From positions 1-13,640 of the forward strand of contig CACFYO010000020.1 in the NCBI GenBank assembly GCA_902570545.1: 13,640 nucleotides of DNA, given 5' to 3'. Positions 1-7,238 of this stretch are shown here, piece after piece. The translations under genes were made by a program, and so were the position numbers. A model generated the notes under the pieces. It was not told the origin of the DNA, searched no databases, and worked only from the letters and a program-made list of their open reading frames with translations. Numbering within the stretch: position 1 is the stretch's first letter; each line of letters opens with the position of its first letter. Source of the stretch: an uncultured Pelagibacteraceae bacterium (GTDB lineage Bacteria > Pseudomonadota > Alphaproteobacteria > Pelagibacterales > Pelagibacteraceae).

Positions 1-353
1 TCTATGGTAATATTGCATATGATTTAGCTTCTCTTATCGATGATGTTAGGTTTAAAACAGACATAAAGACTAAAAATTATATTTTTGATGAATTCATAAA
101 AAAAAATAAACAATTAAATCTTAAAAAGTTCAAAAATGACTTTGAGATCTTATCTGTATTAAGGAATTTAAAAATAATTGGCATATTTACTAGATTATCT
201 GTAAGAGATAAAAAAAAACAATATCTTAAACTTATACCTTATGCATGGGATTTAATCGATTACAGAACTTTGAATAATCCAATATTTAAAGACTTAAATT
301 ACCTTTTAAGTAAAAATTTTGATAGAAAAATTAGAAAATCTTATGAAAATTAA
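1..353 (+). CDS. amgK: AmgK-like MurNAc/GlcNAc anomeric kinase, 3' end only
   Basis: Partial gene: reading from base 3, 116 residues are visible before the TAA at 351-353; the start lies outside the window. It resembles the C-terminal part of the aminoglycoside phosphotransferase (APH) kinase family. Near the start is YGNIAYDLASLIDDVR, matching the post-catalytic 'YDLASLLxD' helix of that family, followed by LKIIGIFTRLSVRDKKKQYL, which resembles the AmgK-type 'LKVLGIFxRLxxRDGKxxYL' segment. The ATP- and Mg-binding motifs would be upstream. AmgK phosphorylates N-acetylmuramate and GlcNAc at the anomeric carbon in cell-wall recycling. The overlapping downstream gene is a sugar-1-phosphate nucleotidyltransferase, the partner expected for AmgK. 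The family assignment is firm. The exact substrate is inferred from context and could be another sugar. Confidence 0.72.
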   Translation, partial: YGNIAYDLASLIDDVRFKTDIKTKNYIFDEFIKKNKQLNLKKFKNDFEILSVLRNLKIIGIFTRLSVRDKKKQYLKLIPYAWDLIDYRTLNNPIFKDLNYLLSKNFDRKIRKSYEN

Positions 354-1029
354 AACTGCCCTAATACTCTGTGCTGGATTTGGCAAGAGAGTGCAACCGA
401 TAACAGACAGTTTACCTAAGCCATTAATAGTTTATAAAAATAAAACCTTATTAGAAAATACAATTAATTTTCTTATAAAAATAAAAATCGAAAAAATTAA
501 AATCAATGTTTTTTATTTAAAAGAAAAGATCATTGATTTTATTAATAGTAAAAATTTCCCAATAAATATTGAAATTGTTGATGATGGTGAGACAATCTTA
601 GGAACAGGGGGTGGTACTCTAAGTCTTATAAAAAAATCTAATGAGAATGATGTTCTAGTAATTAATCCAGATACAATTTGGGATGATAGTTATATCAACT
701 CAATTGATAAAATGAAGAAAATTTACTTTGAAAGAAAAATTAAAAACATTTTATTAATTGTAAATAATTCGACGTGTTTTGATAAAAGATTTAATGGAGA
801 TTTTGAGGTAAAAAATAATGTCCTTCTAAAGGAAAAAATAAACAATTTTAAATATACTGGATGTCAAATATTTAATAAGGAATTAATATTACATAAACAA
901 TTAAATTATTTTCCCATATCCGAAATATGGGATGCACTTTTAAGAGAAAGTAAACTTTATGGCTATGAGCATGAAGGTGAATTTAAGCATTTAACTGATT
1001 TTGAAATATACGAAAAATTATTTATTTAG
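343..1029 (+). CDS. murU: MurU-like sugar-1-phosphate nucleotidyltransferase
   Basis: A 228-residue nucleotidyltransferase of the NTP_transferase (Rossmann-like) family, probably making UDP-MurNAc from MurNAc-1-phosphate and UTP in the cytoplasm. The N-terminus carries the signature LCAGFGKR (9-16) followed by PKPLI (25-29). Further on are LGTGGGTLSLI and the metal-site segment NPDTIWDD. The length fits MurU (about 220-230). I chose ATG 343 because it starts directly on the first beta strand (MKIKTALIL). A TTG at 319 would add eight residues without family support. No Shine-Dalgarno sequence is visible. The start overlaps the kinase stop by 11 nt, which suggests translational coupling. The C-terminus reads EFKHLTDFEIYEKL where many homologs have a 'W-x-DVGTPE' segment, so the acceptor sugar is uncertain. 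The stop interlocks with the convergent gpmA stop. Confidence 0.78.
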   Translation: MKIKTALILCAGFGKRVQPITDSLPKPLIVYKNKTLLENTINFLIKIKIEKIKINVFYLKEKIIDFINSKNFPINIEIVDDGETILGTGGGTLSLIKKSNENDVLVINPDTIWDDSYINSIDKMKKIYFERKIKNILLIVNNSTCFDKRFNGDFEVKNNVLLKEKINNFKYTGCQIFNKELILHKQLNYFPISEIWDALLRESKLYGYEHEGEFKHLTDFEIYEKLFI

Positions 1030-1736
1030 AAAACTAAAAGATCTTTTGCTCTATCTTTATCTAAATATCTTGCGTGTTTAATCTTTCCTTTTTCAGTTTC
1101 AACCAATAAAGGATTACCAGTTGGTATTTCTAAGCTTGAAATCTTTTCATTATCTAAATTAAATAAGTATTTACATAATGATCTAATTGAATTTCCATGA
1201 GCTGATACAATAATATTTTCATCTAATTTAGGTTCAATGTTTTTTTTATAAAAAGGTATTACTCTTTCATAAGTATTTTTTAATGATTCTGTATCTGGAA
1301 TTTTATCTTTTGGAATATTTTTATATATATCAATATTCAAAGGATGATAGGGACTTGTTTTTTTTAGAGGCTCAGGTGGGTTATCCCAGGATCTTCTAAA
1401 AGTATGAATTTTTTCTTTTCCATAAAGTTTTTTCATTTCATCTTTATTTAAACCAGTTAACGCTCCGTAGTGCCTCTCATTTAGTTCCCAAGCATTAGTA
1501 ACATTTTGATCTTTAATTCTCATAGTATTAAGGATTAAATTTAGTGTTTCGATCGATCTTGTCTGTAATGATGTATAAAAATAAGATAATTCAAGGTTTA
1601 ATTCCTTAATTAATTCACCTGCCTTACAAGCTTCAAGTTTACCCTTGGCAGCTAAACCTACATCTACCCACCCAGTGAAACGGTTTTCTAGGTTCCATAC
1701 GCTTTGTCCGTGTCTAACAAGTATTAAATTATTCAT
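1026..1736 (-). CDS. gpmA: 2,3-bisphosphoglycerate-dependent phosphoglycerate mutase
   Basis: Interconverts 3- and 2-phosphoglycerate in glycolysis and gluconeogenesis. At 236 residues it belongs to the histidine phosphatase superfamily and is close to the E. coli GpmA size (250). Visible catalytic features are LVRHGQS with RHG at 8-10 (His9 phospho-acceptor), FTGWVDVGL at 20-28, Arg60 in the TSLQTRS segment, the acid residue Glu87 in LNERHYGALTGLNK, and the second histidine His180 in VSAHGNSIRSL. The DNPPEP segment at 118-123 is typical of dPGM. The ATG at 1734-1736 has no Shine-Dalgarno sequence. The gene is monocistronic, divergent from the zeta subunit gene across 64 nt and convergent with murU with a 4-nt overlap. 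All catalytic residues are present and nothing indicates decay. Confidence 0.95.
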   Translation of the reverse strand: MNNLILVRHGQSVWNLENRFTGWVDVGLAAKGKLEACKAGELIKELNLELSYFYTSLQTRSIETLNLILNTMRIKDQNVTNAWELNERHYGALTGLNKDEMKKLYGKEKIHTFRRSWDNPPEPLKKTSPYHPLNIDIYKNIPKDKIPDTESLKNTYERVIPFYKKNIEPKLDENIIVSAHGNSIRSLCKYLFNLDNEKISSLEIPTGNPLLVETEKGKIKHARYLDKDRAKDLLVF

Positions 1737-1766
1737 AAATTTAACATAAATATAAATTAAATTAGA

Positions 1767-1794
1767 TTGACATAAAGCTAAATCTTTTTAATTT
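1767..1794 (+). promoter_or_regulatory. possible promoter of the zeta-nuclease-SLT operon
   Basis: A perfect TTGACA box lies at 1767-1772 in the 64-nt divergent gap. The best -10 after a 16-nt spacer is TAATTT at 1789-1794, a weak match. Initiation there would fall at or next to the ATG at 1801, giving a leaderless message, which agrees with the absence of a Shine-Dalgarno sequence. The -35 is convincing and the -10 is not. In DNA this AT-rich, chance matches are common. Confidence 0.3.
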
Positions 1795-1800
1795 GTTAAA

Positions 1801-2109
1801 ATGAGTTCATTTGAAGATAGAAAAAAAAGTTTTGAAAAGAAATTTGCTCACGACCAAGAGCTTCAATTCAAAGTTAGCGCTAGAAGAAACAAATATTTAG
1901 GAGAATGGGTATCTCAGATGCTAAATTTTAATCCAGATCAACAAAAGGAATATATTCAATCTGTCATAAAAGCAGATTTTGCTGAGGCAGGAGATCAAGA
2001 CGTTTTTCGAAAAATTAAAGAGGATTTGAAAGAAAAAAATGTGTCAGATGAAGATTTACGAAAAAAAATGGATGAACTAAATGAAAAAGCAAAAACTGAT
2101 TTTAATTAG
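1801..2109 (+). CDS. F1Fo-ATPase inhibitor zeta subunit (DUF1476)
   Basis: A 102-residue, charged, mostly helical protein that matches the DUF1476 family, identified in Paracoccus denitrificans as the zeta inhibitor of F1Fo-ATP synthase. In that family the N-terminal segment blocks ATP hydrolysis by F1, in the manner of mitochondrial IF1. The diagnostic pieces here are the start MSSFEDRKKSFEKKFAHDQE, then FKVSARRNKYLGEW (23-36), then DFAEAGDQDVFRKIKEDL (59-76), followed by a helical C-terminus. The length matches the usual 104-107. It is cytosolic, with no signal peptide. No Shine-Dalgarno sequence precedes the ATG. The last 29 nt overlap the start of the nuclease gene. The ATP synthase genes are not nearby, which is normal for this subunit as far as I know. 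Confidence 0.9.
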   Translation: MSSFEDRKKSFEKKFAHDQELQFKVSARRNKYLGEWVSQMLNFNPDQQKEYIQSVIKADFAEAGDQDVFRKIKEDLKEKNVSDEDLRKKMDELNEKAKTDFN

Positions 2110-2596
2110 TTTTTTTTTCCTCTTATTTAATATTAATCACTTATTATCTTCAGACCAAAATTATTTATTAATTTCAGGTAAACCAAAAATTACAGATGGT
2201 GACACAATTAAGATTAATAATAAAAAAATTCGCTTTAGTGGAATTGATGCTCCAGAAAGTTTTTTTTTTGGAAAAAAACAATCATGTTTTTTAAATAATG
2301 TTGAAATTCTGTGTGGGAAGTTATCTAAAGATAAGCTCATTGAAAAAATTGGAAATCAGGTTGTTAATTGCAAAATAGAAAAAAATAAAGATCAATATAG
2401 CAGGTTAATAGGTGAATGTTTTTTAAAAAAAGAAAGCCTATCAGTTTTTATGGTCAAAAATGGTTATGCATTTGATTATCCTAAATACTCAAAGGGTAAA
2501 TTTAGAAAATACCAGACTTTTGCAAAAAAATTTTCATTGGGTTTATGGCAAATGCAATTTGAATATCCTTGGATATGGAGAAAAAAAAATAGATAA
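2081..2596 (+). CDS. secreted thermonuclease-like (SNase-fold) protein
   Basis: A 171-residue protein of the staphylococcal nuclease (TNase) fold with a signal peptide at about residues 1-24 (KKQK, then a hydrophobic run), so exported to the periplasm or beyond. The active-site set is complete: Asp41 in TDGDTIK, Arg51 in KIRFSGID, Asp56 and Glu59 in GIDAPES, and Arg108 in DQYSRLIGE. These correspond to Asp21, Arg35, Asp40, Glu43 and Arg87 of the S. aureus enzyme. Four cysteines (69, 78, 97, 113) could form disulfides after export. The ATG at 2081 is favoured because only this start gives a complete signal peptide. It lies 29 nt inside the preceding gene, in another frame, and a weak GGAT precedes it. 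A likely role is calcium-dependent nucleic acid cleavage for nutrient or biofilm DNA, which is inference. A run of ten T at 2260-2269 lies just after the active-site loop. Confidence 0.87.
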   Translation: MKKQKLILISFFFLLFNINHLLSSDQNYLLISGKPKITDGDTIKINNKKIRFSGIDAPESFFFGKKQSCFLNNVEILCGKLSKDKLIEKIGNQVVNCKIEKNKDQYSRLIGECFLKKESLSVFMVKNGYAFDYPKYSKGKFRKYQTFAKKFSLGLWQMQFEYPWIWRKKNR

Positions 2597-2598
2597 TA

Positions 2599-3204
2599 AT
2601 GAAAATGATTCGAAACAAAATTATATATTTATTTTTAATTTCTATTTTATTTTCTGGTTGCTCCTCAATTCCTAAAAATACTGCAGATGGCTGTTCAATT
2701 TTTTCCGAAAGATATCTTTGGTACAAACATGCAAAAAAAACTGAACAAAAATGGGGAACTCCTATTAATTTGCAACTTGCTATAATTAAAATGGAGTCAG
2801 ATTTCGATTGGTTGGCAAAACCACCTAGACAAAAATTATTTAAAGTTATCCCTTATAAAAGACCATCAAGTTCTTTTGGTTATTCTCAAGCAGTCAGAGG
2901 AACCTGGAAGCAATACAAAGAGGAAACAGGAAACAAGTATGCAACTAGGACAAGATTTAAAGATAGTGTAGATTTTATTGGTTGGTATACAAACAAAACA
3001 GAAAAGATCCTAAAAATCCCAAAAAATGATGCTTTTAAACAATATGTTGCTTATCATGAGGGCTGGGGAAACTACAAAAATTATAAAAAAAATCAAAAAA
3101 TTATTCTTTTAGCAAAAAAAGTTGAAAATCAATCTAAGAAATACAAGGCACAGCTGAATAATTGTCGAAAATCACTTACTACTAAAAAATATATTATATT
3201 TTAG
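2599..3204 (+). CDS. lipoprotein with lysozyme-like SLT fold
   Basis: A 201-residue lipoprotein. Residues 1-20 are a hydrophobic signal and LFSGC forms a lipobox with Cys21. The mature part matches an alphaproteobacterial family of small transglycosylase-SLT-like lipoproteins. Seen here are KWGTPINLQLAIIKMESDF with probable catalytic Glu66, KRPSSSFGYSQAVRGTWKQYK (88-108) in place of the 'SxGLMQ...TW' core, FKDSVDFIGWY (120-130), and AYHEGWGNY (151-159). The likely role is cleavage of peptidoglycan glycan strands, or binding to them, at the outer membrane. Activity is inferred from the fold. The ATG follows the nuclease stop by 2 nt, so the two are co-transcribed. A second ATG at 2605 is an alternative start. 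The stop interlocks with that of the convergent RND permease. Confidence 0.83.
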   Translation: MKMIRNKIIYLFLISILFSGCSSIPKNTADGCSIFSERYLWYKHAKKTEQKWGTPINLQLAIIKMESDFDWLAKPPRQKLFKVIPYKRPSSSFGYSQAVRGTWKQYKEETGNKYATRTRFKDSVDFIGWYTNKTEKILKIPKNDAFKQYVAYHEGWGNYKNYKKNQKIILLAKKVENQSKKYKAQLNNCRKSLTTKKYIIF

Positions 3205-6200
3205 TTTAATTGTTTTTTAAGCTCTATATCAACTGCATCAATTCTCTTCGTATTTTTCGCTAAAGTTAAATACATCGTCGGAGTTACATATAAAGTGAAG
3301 AATGTAGAAATTATCATTCCACCAAGTATAGTTGCACCTACAGCAAGTCTCGAACCTTCTCCAGCACCTGGTCCAATATTTCCAATAACCAAAGGCAACA
3401 TCGCAATCATTGTACTTAGGGATGTCATTATAATTGGTCTAAATCTTAGACTGCAGGCTTCTTTTACGGCTTTTTCAATATCTTTACCTTTTGTTCTCAA
3501 TTGATTAGCATAATCAACTATAAGAATACTATTTTTTGTTGAAATTCCTATGAGTATTACTAAGGCTATTTGTGAAAATATATTTATTGATGAATTTAAG
3601 AATAAAATAAATACTAATCCTCCAAACACTGCAAGTGGAACAGTTAATATAATTATAAATGGGTGGATAAACGAATTAAAAGTAGCTGACATTACAAGAT
3701 AAGCAGTCAATAATGCTAAAGCAAATATAATATAAAGTTCATTACTGGTTTCTTTTAATTCTTCGGACTTTCCTTTCCAAGTAATTTGTTTATCCGGAGC
3801 AATATTTGTCATGGTTTTCTCTAAATATTTAATCGCTTCAGCTAAAGTATAACCTTCACTTATATTAGCTGATATTGTTACAGCACGTTGTCTATTATAT
3901 CTTGATAACTTACTAGCTGTTCCTTTTTCTTTAAACTCAACAAGATTAGAGAGTGAAACTAAATTACCAGTTTTTTCTGATCGAACAAATATTTTACTCA
4001 AACTTTCTTTATTTTTTCTATCTTCTAAATATTGTTGTAAAATGATTGGGTATTCTTTTCCAAGTTTATTAAATTTTGTAACCGTTTTACCTCCATACAA
4101 AGTTTCTAAAGTTTGACCAATTGCTTCAGTTGATATCCCTAGGTCTTTTGCTTTATTTTTATTAATTTTTATATTTACTTCAGGTTTATTTCTGGTGTAG
4201 TCAGACTCAAGTCTTGACAAATTTCTGTTCTTTCTTAACATTCTTATAACTTGAGACTGTATTTGTTCCAGTTCTTCATAAGTATTTCCGTAAATAACCA
4301 TTTGAACAGGCTTATTGTAACTAGAAACTCTTATGGACTGAGGAGAAATTGGAAAAGCTAGTGTTTGAGGTACTGTAACTATTTTTCCAATTGCTTGCCT
4401 CATTATTGTTTGAGAATTCTGCTTTCTATTTTTCCAGTTATCTAAAAGTGAGATAATTAAGAAGCTATTTTCAGAGCCAAAACCTGGAACTATCATTAAA
4501 AATCTATTGTATGGACTATTTTCCCCATCAAGCAGAGGAATAAGTCTTTTTTCAACATCCTCCGCCCTTTTTTGAGTATATTGGAATGAACTTCCCTCAT
4601 CAGTAAATCCTATAACTAAGTAAACTCCACGATCTTCTAATGGTAACAATTCTTTTTTTGTATAGTTATACAAACCCCCAGAGGCAACTATGATAAAAAT
4701 TATGAATGTTATTATTGTTTTCTTCTTGTTCATCCAAAATCCTAATGTCTCTGTGTAAAATTTTAAAAAACCTTGAAAAAATTTATCAAATCCTCTTGTT
4801 AAGAAATTAGACTTTTTCTTTTTATCAAGAAATTTACTACCTAGCATTGGCGAAAGTGTTAGAGCAACAAATGATGACACTACAATTGCAAATGATAGTG
4901 CTATTGCAGTTTCTTTAAATAAAGTTCCGGCAATACCCTCAATAAAAATTAAAGGTAAAAATACTGCAACCAAAATAAGAGTTGTTGCAACAATTGCAAA
5001 TGTAATTTGTTTTGAGCCTTTATATGCTGCTACCAGCGGTGTCTCACCATTTTCAATTCTTCTATATATTGCATCGGTCATAATGACTGAGTCATCGGTA
5101 ATTATTCCAATTGCTAATATAAAACTTAATAAAACAAATATATTAATAGATAAATCAAATATATATAAACCCAAGAATGTAGCAATTAGACTTACAGGTA
5201 AAGCTATTGCAGGAACAATGACTGCTTTTAAATTTCCTAAAAATAAATAAATTATTATTACAACAAGTATAAAGGCTATAGCTAAAGTTTTATAAACCTC
5301 ATTTATTGCCTCGCCAATATAAGTAGCTCTATTAAAAGCTATTTCCAAATTTAAATCACCAGGTAAAGTTTTTCTAATTTCTTTGATTTTTTTTTCAACA
5401 TCTTTTGATAATTCAACAGTTGAAGCTCCACTTCTTGCATAAATTCCTATACCCATGGTTTTTAAATTTAGTGCTCCTTTACTTTGTGCTCTAAATAAAA
5501 CTTTCTCTGTGACAGGACCTAATTCTAAATTTGCAATATCAGATAGTCTTACAATGTTATCTTTAGCTTTCTTAATTGGGAGTTCTTTAAGTTTATCTAA
5601 GTCATTATATGATTTATCGATATTGATCGTTAAATCTATATTTTCAGCCTCAAGTGTACCTGCTGGTAATCGAACATTTTCATTTCTTAAAGATCTTTCT
5701 ACTTCTTGAATAGTTAAGTTATTTGCAGCTAATTTGATTGGATCTATCCATACTCTTATACTCTGTTCTCTAAGGCCGCCTGTTCTTATTCGGCCAACAT
5801 TTTTAATGCTAGAAAACTGATCAACTAAATATCGTTCTGCATAATCTCCAAGCTCAAGATCACTCCAGGTTTCTGAAGATAAAGCAAGCCACATTGTAGT
5901 TGTAAAACCCGCAGATTGTTTAAGTATTCTAGGGGCCTCAGACTCAGCGGGTAATCTTCCAACAATTCTTGCAACTCTCTCTCTTACATCGTTTGCGGCA
6001 TTATCAAGGTCAATATCAGTGTCAAATTCGATATTTATAGTACTTTTGCCATTTTCTGATTTAGCGTCTATATTTTTAATTCCCTCTGCACCACCTATAA
6101 CTTCCTCTATTACTTGTGTTACCTCTTCATCAACAATAGGAGCTGACGCTGAGGCATATTCCACTTGAACTTGAACCACAGGGGGTTGCAGACCAGATGG

Positions 6201-6311
6201 GAGTTCTCTCACAGGTAACTTCGAAAAAACAAAAGTTCCGAAGACGACCAATATCAAGGATAGCACCCATGACAATGCAGGTCTCCTAATACTAACATCA
6301 GTTAAATACAT
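3201..6311 (-). CDS. RND efflux permease, AcrB/HAE1-like
   Basis: A 1036-residue inner-membrane proton antiporter subunit of the ACR_tran family, full length (AcrB is 1049). One TM helix at 12-30 precedes the first large periplasmic loop, a TM block spans about 337-550, a second loop spans about 551-858, and a final TM block spans 859-1018. The proton-relay residues are intact: Asp406-Asp407 in IGIITDDSVIMTD, Lys926 in IGISTKNSILIVDYA and Arg958 in LRFRPIIMTS, the equivalents of AcrB Asp407/408, Lys940 and Arg971. This means proton-driven export. The substrate cannot be told from sequence; the single permease with one adaptor resembles multidrug-type (HAE) systems. It is last in the msrA-sseA-adaptor-permease operon, 4 nt after the adaptor stop, with no Shine-Dalgarno sequence, consistent with coupled translation. 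Confidence 0.95.
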   Translation of the reverse strand: MYLTDVSIRRPALSWVLSLILVVFGTFVFSKLPVRELPSGLQPPVVQVQVEYASASAPIVDEEVTQVIEEVIGGAEGIKNIDAKSENGKSTINIEFDTDIDLDNAANDVRERVARIVGRLPAESEAPRILKQSAGFTTTMWLALSSETWSDLELGDYAERYLVDQFSSIKNVGRIRTGGLREQSIRVWIDPIKLAANNLTIQEVERSLRNENVRLPAGTLEAENIDLTINIDKSYNDLDKLKELPIKKAKDNIVRLSDIANLELGPVTEKVLFRAQSKGALNLKTMGIGIYARSGASTVELSKDVEKKIKEIRKTLPGDLNLEIAFNRATYIGEAINEVYKTLAIAFILVVIIIYLFLGNLKAVIVPAIALPVSLIATFLGLYIFDLSINIFVLLSFILAIGIITDDSVIMTDAIYRRIENGETPLVAAYKGSKQITFAIVATTLILVAVFLPLIFIEGIAGTLFKETAIALSFAIVVSSFVALTLSPMLGSKFLDKKKKSNFLTRGFDKFFQGFLKFYTETLGFWMNKKKTIITFIIFIIVASGGLYNYTKKELLPLEDRGVYLVIGFTDEGSSFQYTQKRAEDVEKRLIPLLDGENSPYNRFLMIVPGFGSENSFLIISLLDNWKNRKQNSQTIMRQAIGKIVTVPQTLAFPISPQSIRVSSYNKPVQMVIYGNTYEELEQIQSQVIRMLRKNRNLSRLESDYTRNKPEVNIKINKNKAKDLGISTEAIGQTLETLYGGKTVTKFNKLGKEYPIILQQYLEDRKNKESLSKIFVRSEKTGNLVSLSNLVEFKEKGTASKLSRYNRQRAVTISANISEGYTLAEAIKYLEKTMTNIAPDKQITWKGKSEELKETSNELYIIFALALLTAYLVMSATFNSFIHPFIIILTVPLAVFGGLVFILFLNSSINIFSQIALVILIGISTKNSILIVDYANQLRTKGKDIEKAVKEACSLRFRPIIMTSLSTMIAMLPLVIGNIGPGAGEGSRLAVGATILGGMIISTFFTLYVTPTMYLTLAKNTKRIDAVDIELKKQLN

Positions 6312-6315
6312 TTAA

Positions 6316-7236
6316 TTATTTACTTTTATTTTCTTTTTTTCCCCAACCAGACTTACTTTTTTTTTCGCCATTTTTAATAGGTTTAATTTTTCCATTGGGT
6401 CTTACTTTTTTTAATCCTTCAGCAACAACTATGTCACCCTCGTTTAAACCAGACTCTACTTCAAGATAACCTTTGTTTCTGTTACCAACAGTGACCTCAA
6501 CTCTTTTAGTTACATTCTCATTGTCTACTTTATAAATATAAACCTTGTTACCTTCTAAAATTACACTTGTATCTGGTATTCCTAACGAAACTCTCTCATT
6601 ATATTTTATTGTGACTTCCATTAAAGCACCAGGTAAAATCTCAGAATTTGAATTTTGCATTTTAACTCTAAGTCTTAAAGATCTGTTGCTTACATCAATT
6701 TTGCTAGCTAAAGAGTCTACTATTCCGTTATAAGTTTTATCTTTATTACCAGAAAATTTTACATCAACACCAAGTCCTTTTTTTACGAACGGTGCGTATA
6801 CTTCTGGAACATCAACATCAATGAATAAAGAAGATGCGTCCTCTATATCAATTACAACAGAACTTTCCGAAACATTAATATCATCAGAAAAGTTTCTTTT
6901 ACCAATTACTCCATCGAAAGGTGCTACTAAAGTTCTATTTTTTAATTTTGCGATAACATCACCAGACTTAACTTTAGTATTATATTTGATTTCTTCTAGA
7001 ATTTCGTATTTTTCAATATTGTATGACTGTGTTTTAATTGGAACCGCTGTTCCAAAAGTTTCAATGATATTTTGAAATTTTCTTTGCTCAACTGTTTTAA
7101 CTATAATACCCGGTGGTGGTCTTTTACTAAATTTCTTTTTAAAGTGGTTTCCAATCATTGTCCGTGCAATGATCACACCTGCAATAATTAGAAAAAAAAT
7201 AACTATTATTGATGTTATTTTAGTAGATCTTTTCAT
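6316..7236 (-). CDS. RND periplasmic adaptor (membrane fusion protein) without alpha-hairpin
   Basis: A 306-residue adaptor, short for the family (AcrA is about 397). An N-terminal TM anchor (8-25) with no lipobox is followed by a basic linker. The lipoyl half-motif IEKYEILEEIKYNTKVKSGDVIAKL (74-98) runs almost directly into the second half, LVAPFDGVIGKRNF (103-116). The coiled-coil hairpin of some 60-100 residues that normally sits between them is missing. A beta-barrel domain (about 135-212, with LPGALMEVTI) and a membrane-proximal domain (about 213-285) follow, then a lysine-rich tail. It should bridge to the permease encoded 4 nt downstream. Without a hairpin the usual tip-to-tip contact with TolC is not possible. 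A weak GGAAG lies upstream of the ATG, and the sseA gene ends 2 nt before the start. Confidence 0.93.
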   Translation of the reverse strand: MKRSTKITSIIVIFFLIIAGVIIARTMIGNHFKKKFSKRPPPGIIVKTVEQRKFQNIIETFGTAVPIKTQSYNIEKYEILEEIKYNTKVKSGDVIAKLKNRTLVAPFDGVIGKRNFSDDINVSESSVVIDIEDASSLFIDVDVPEVYAPFVKKGLGVDVKFSGNKDKTYNGIVDSLASKIDVSNRSLRLRVKMQNSNSEILPGALMEVTIKYNERVSLGIPDTSVILEGNKVYIYKVDNENVTKRVEVTVGNRNKGYLEVESGLNEGDIVVAEGLKKVRPNGKIKPIKNGEKKSKSGWGKKENKSK

Positions 7237-7238
7237 TT

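Noticed and set aside
319..342. TTG-initiated extension of the MurU-like protein
   Set aside because: The added residues precede the conserved first beta strand, there is no Shine-Dalgarno sequence for the TTG, and the ATG at 343 gives the expected family length and N-terminus.
2460..2726. Small open frames on both strands across the nuclease/lipoprotein junction
   Set aside because: They overlap the SNase C-terminus and the lipoprotein signal peptide. The real genes explain the DNA, and the alternative proteins show no domain.
5455..5709. Open reading frame on the plus strand inside the RND permease gene (with similar ones at 3295-3504, 6545-6733 and 6821-7075)
   Set aside because: It lies antisense to a well-supported gene with all catalytic residues, has no family resemblance and no ribosome binding site. 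These are frame shadows.
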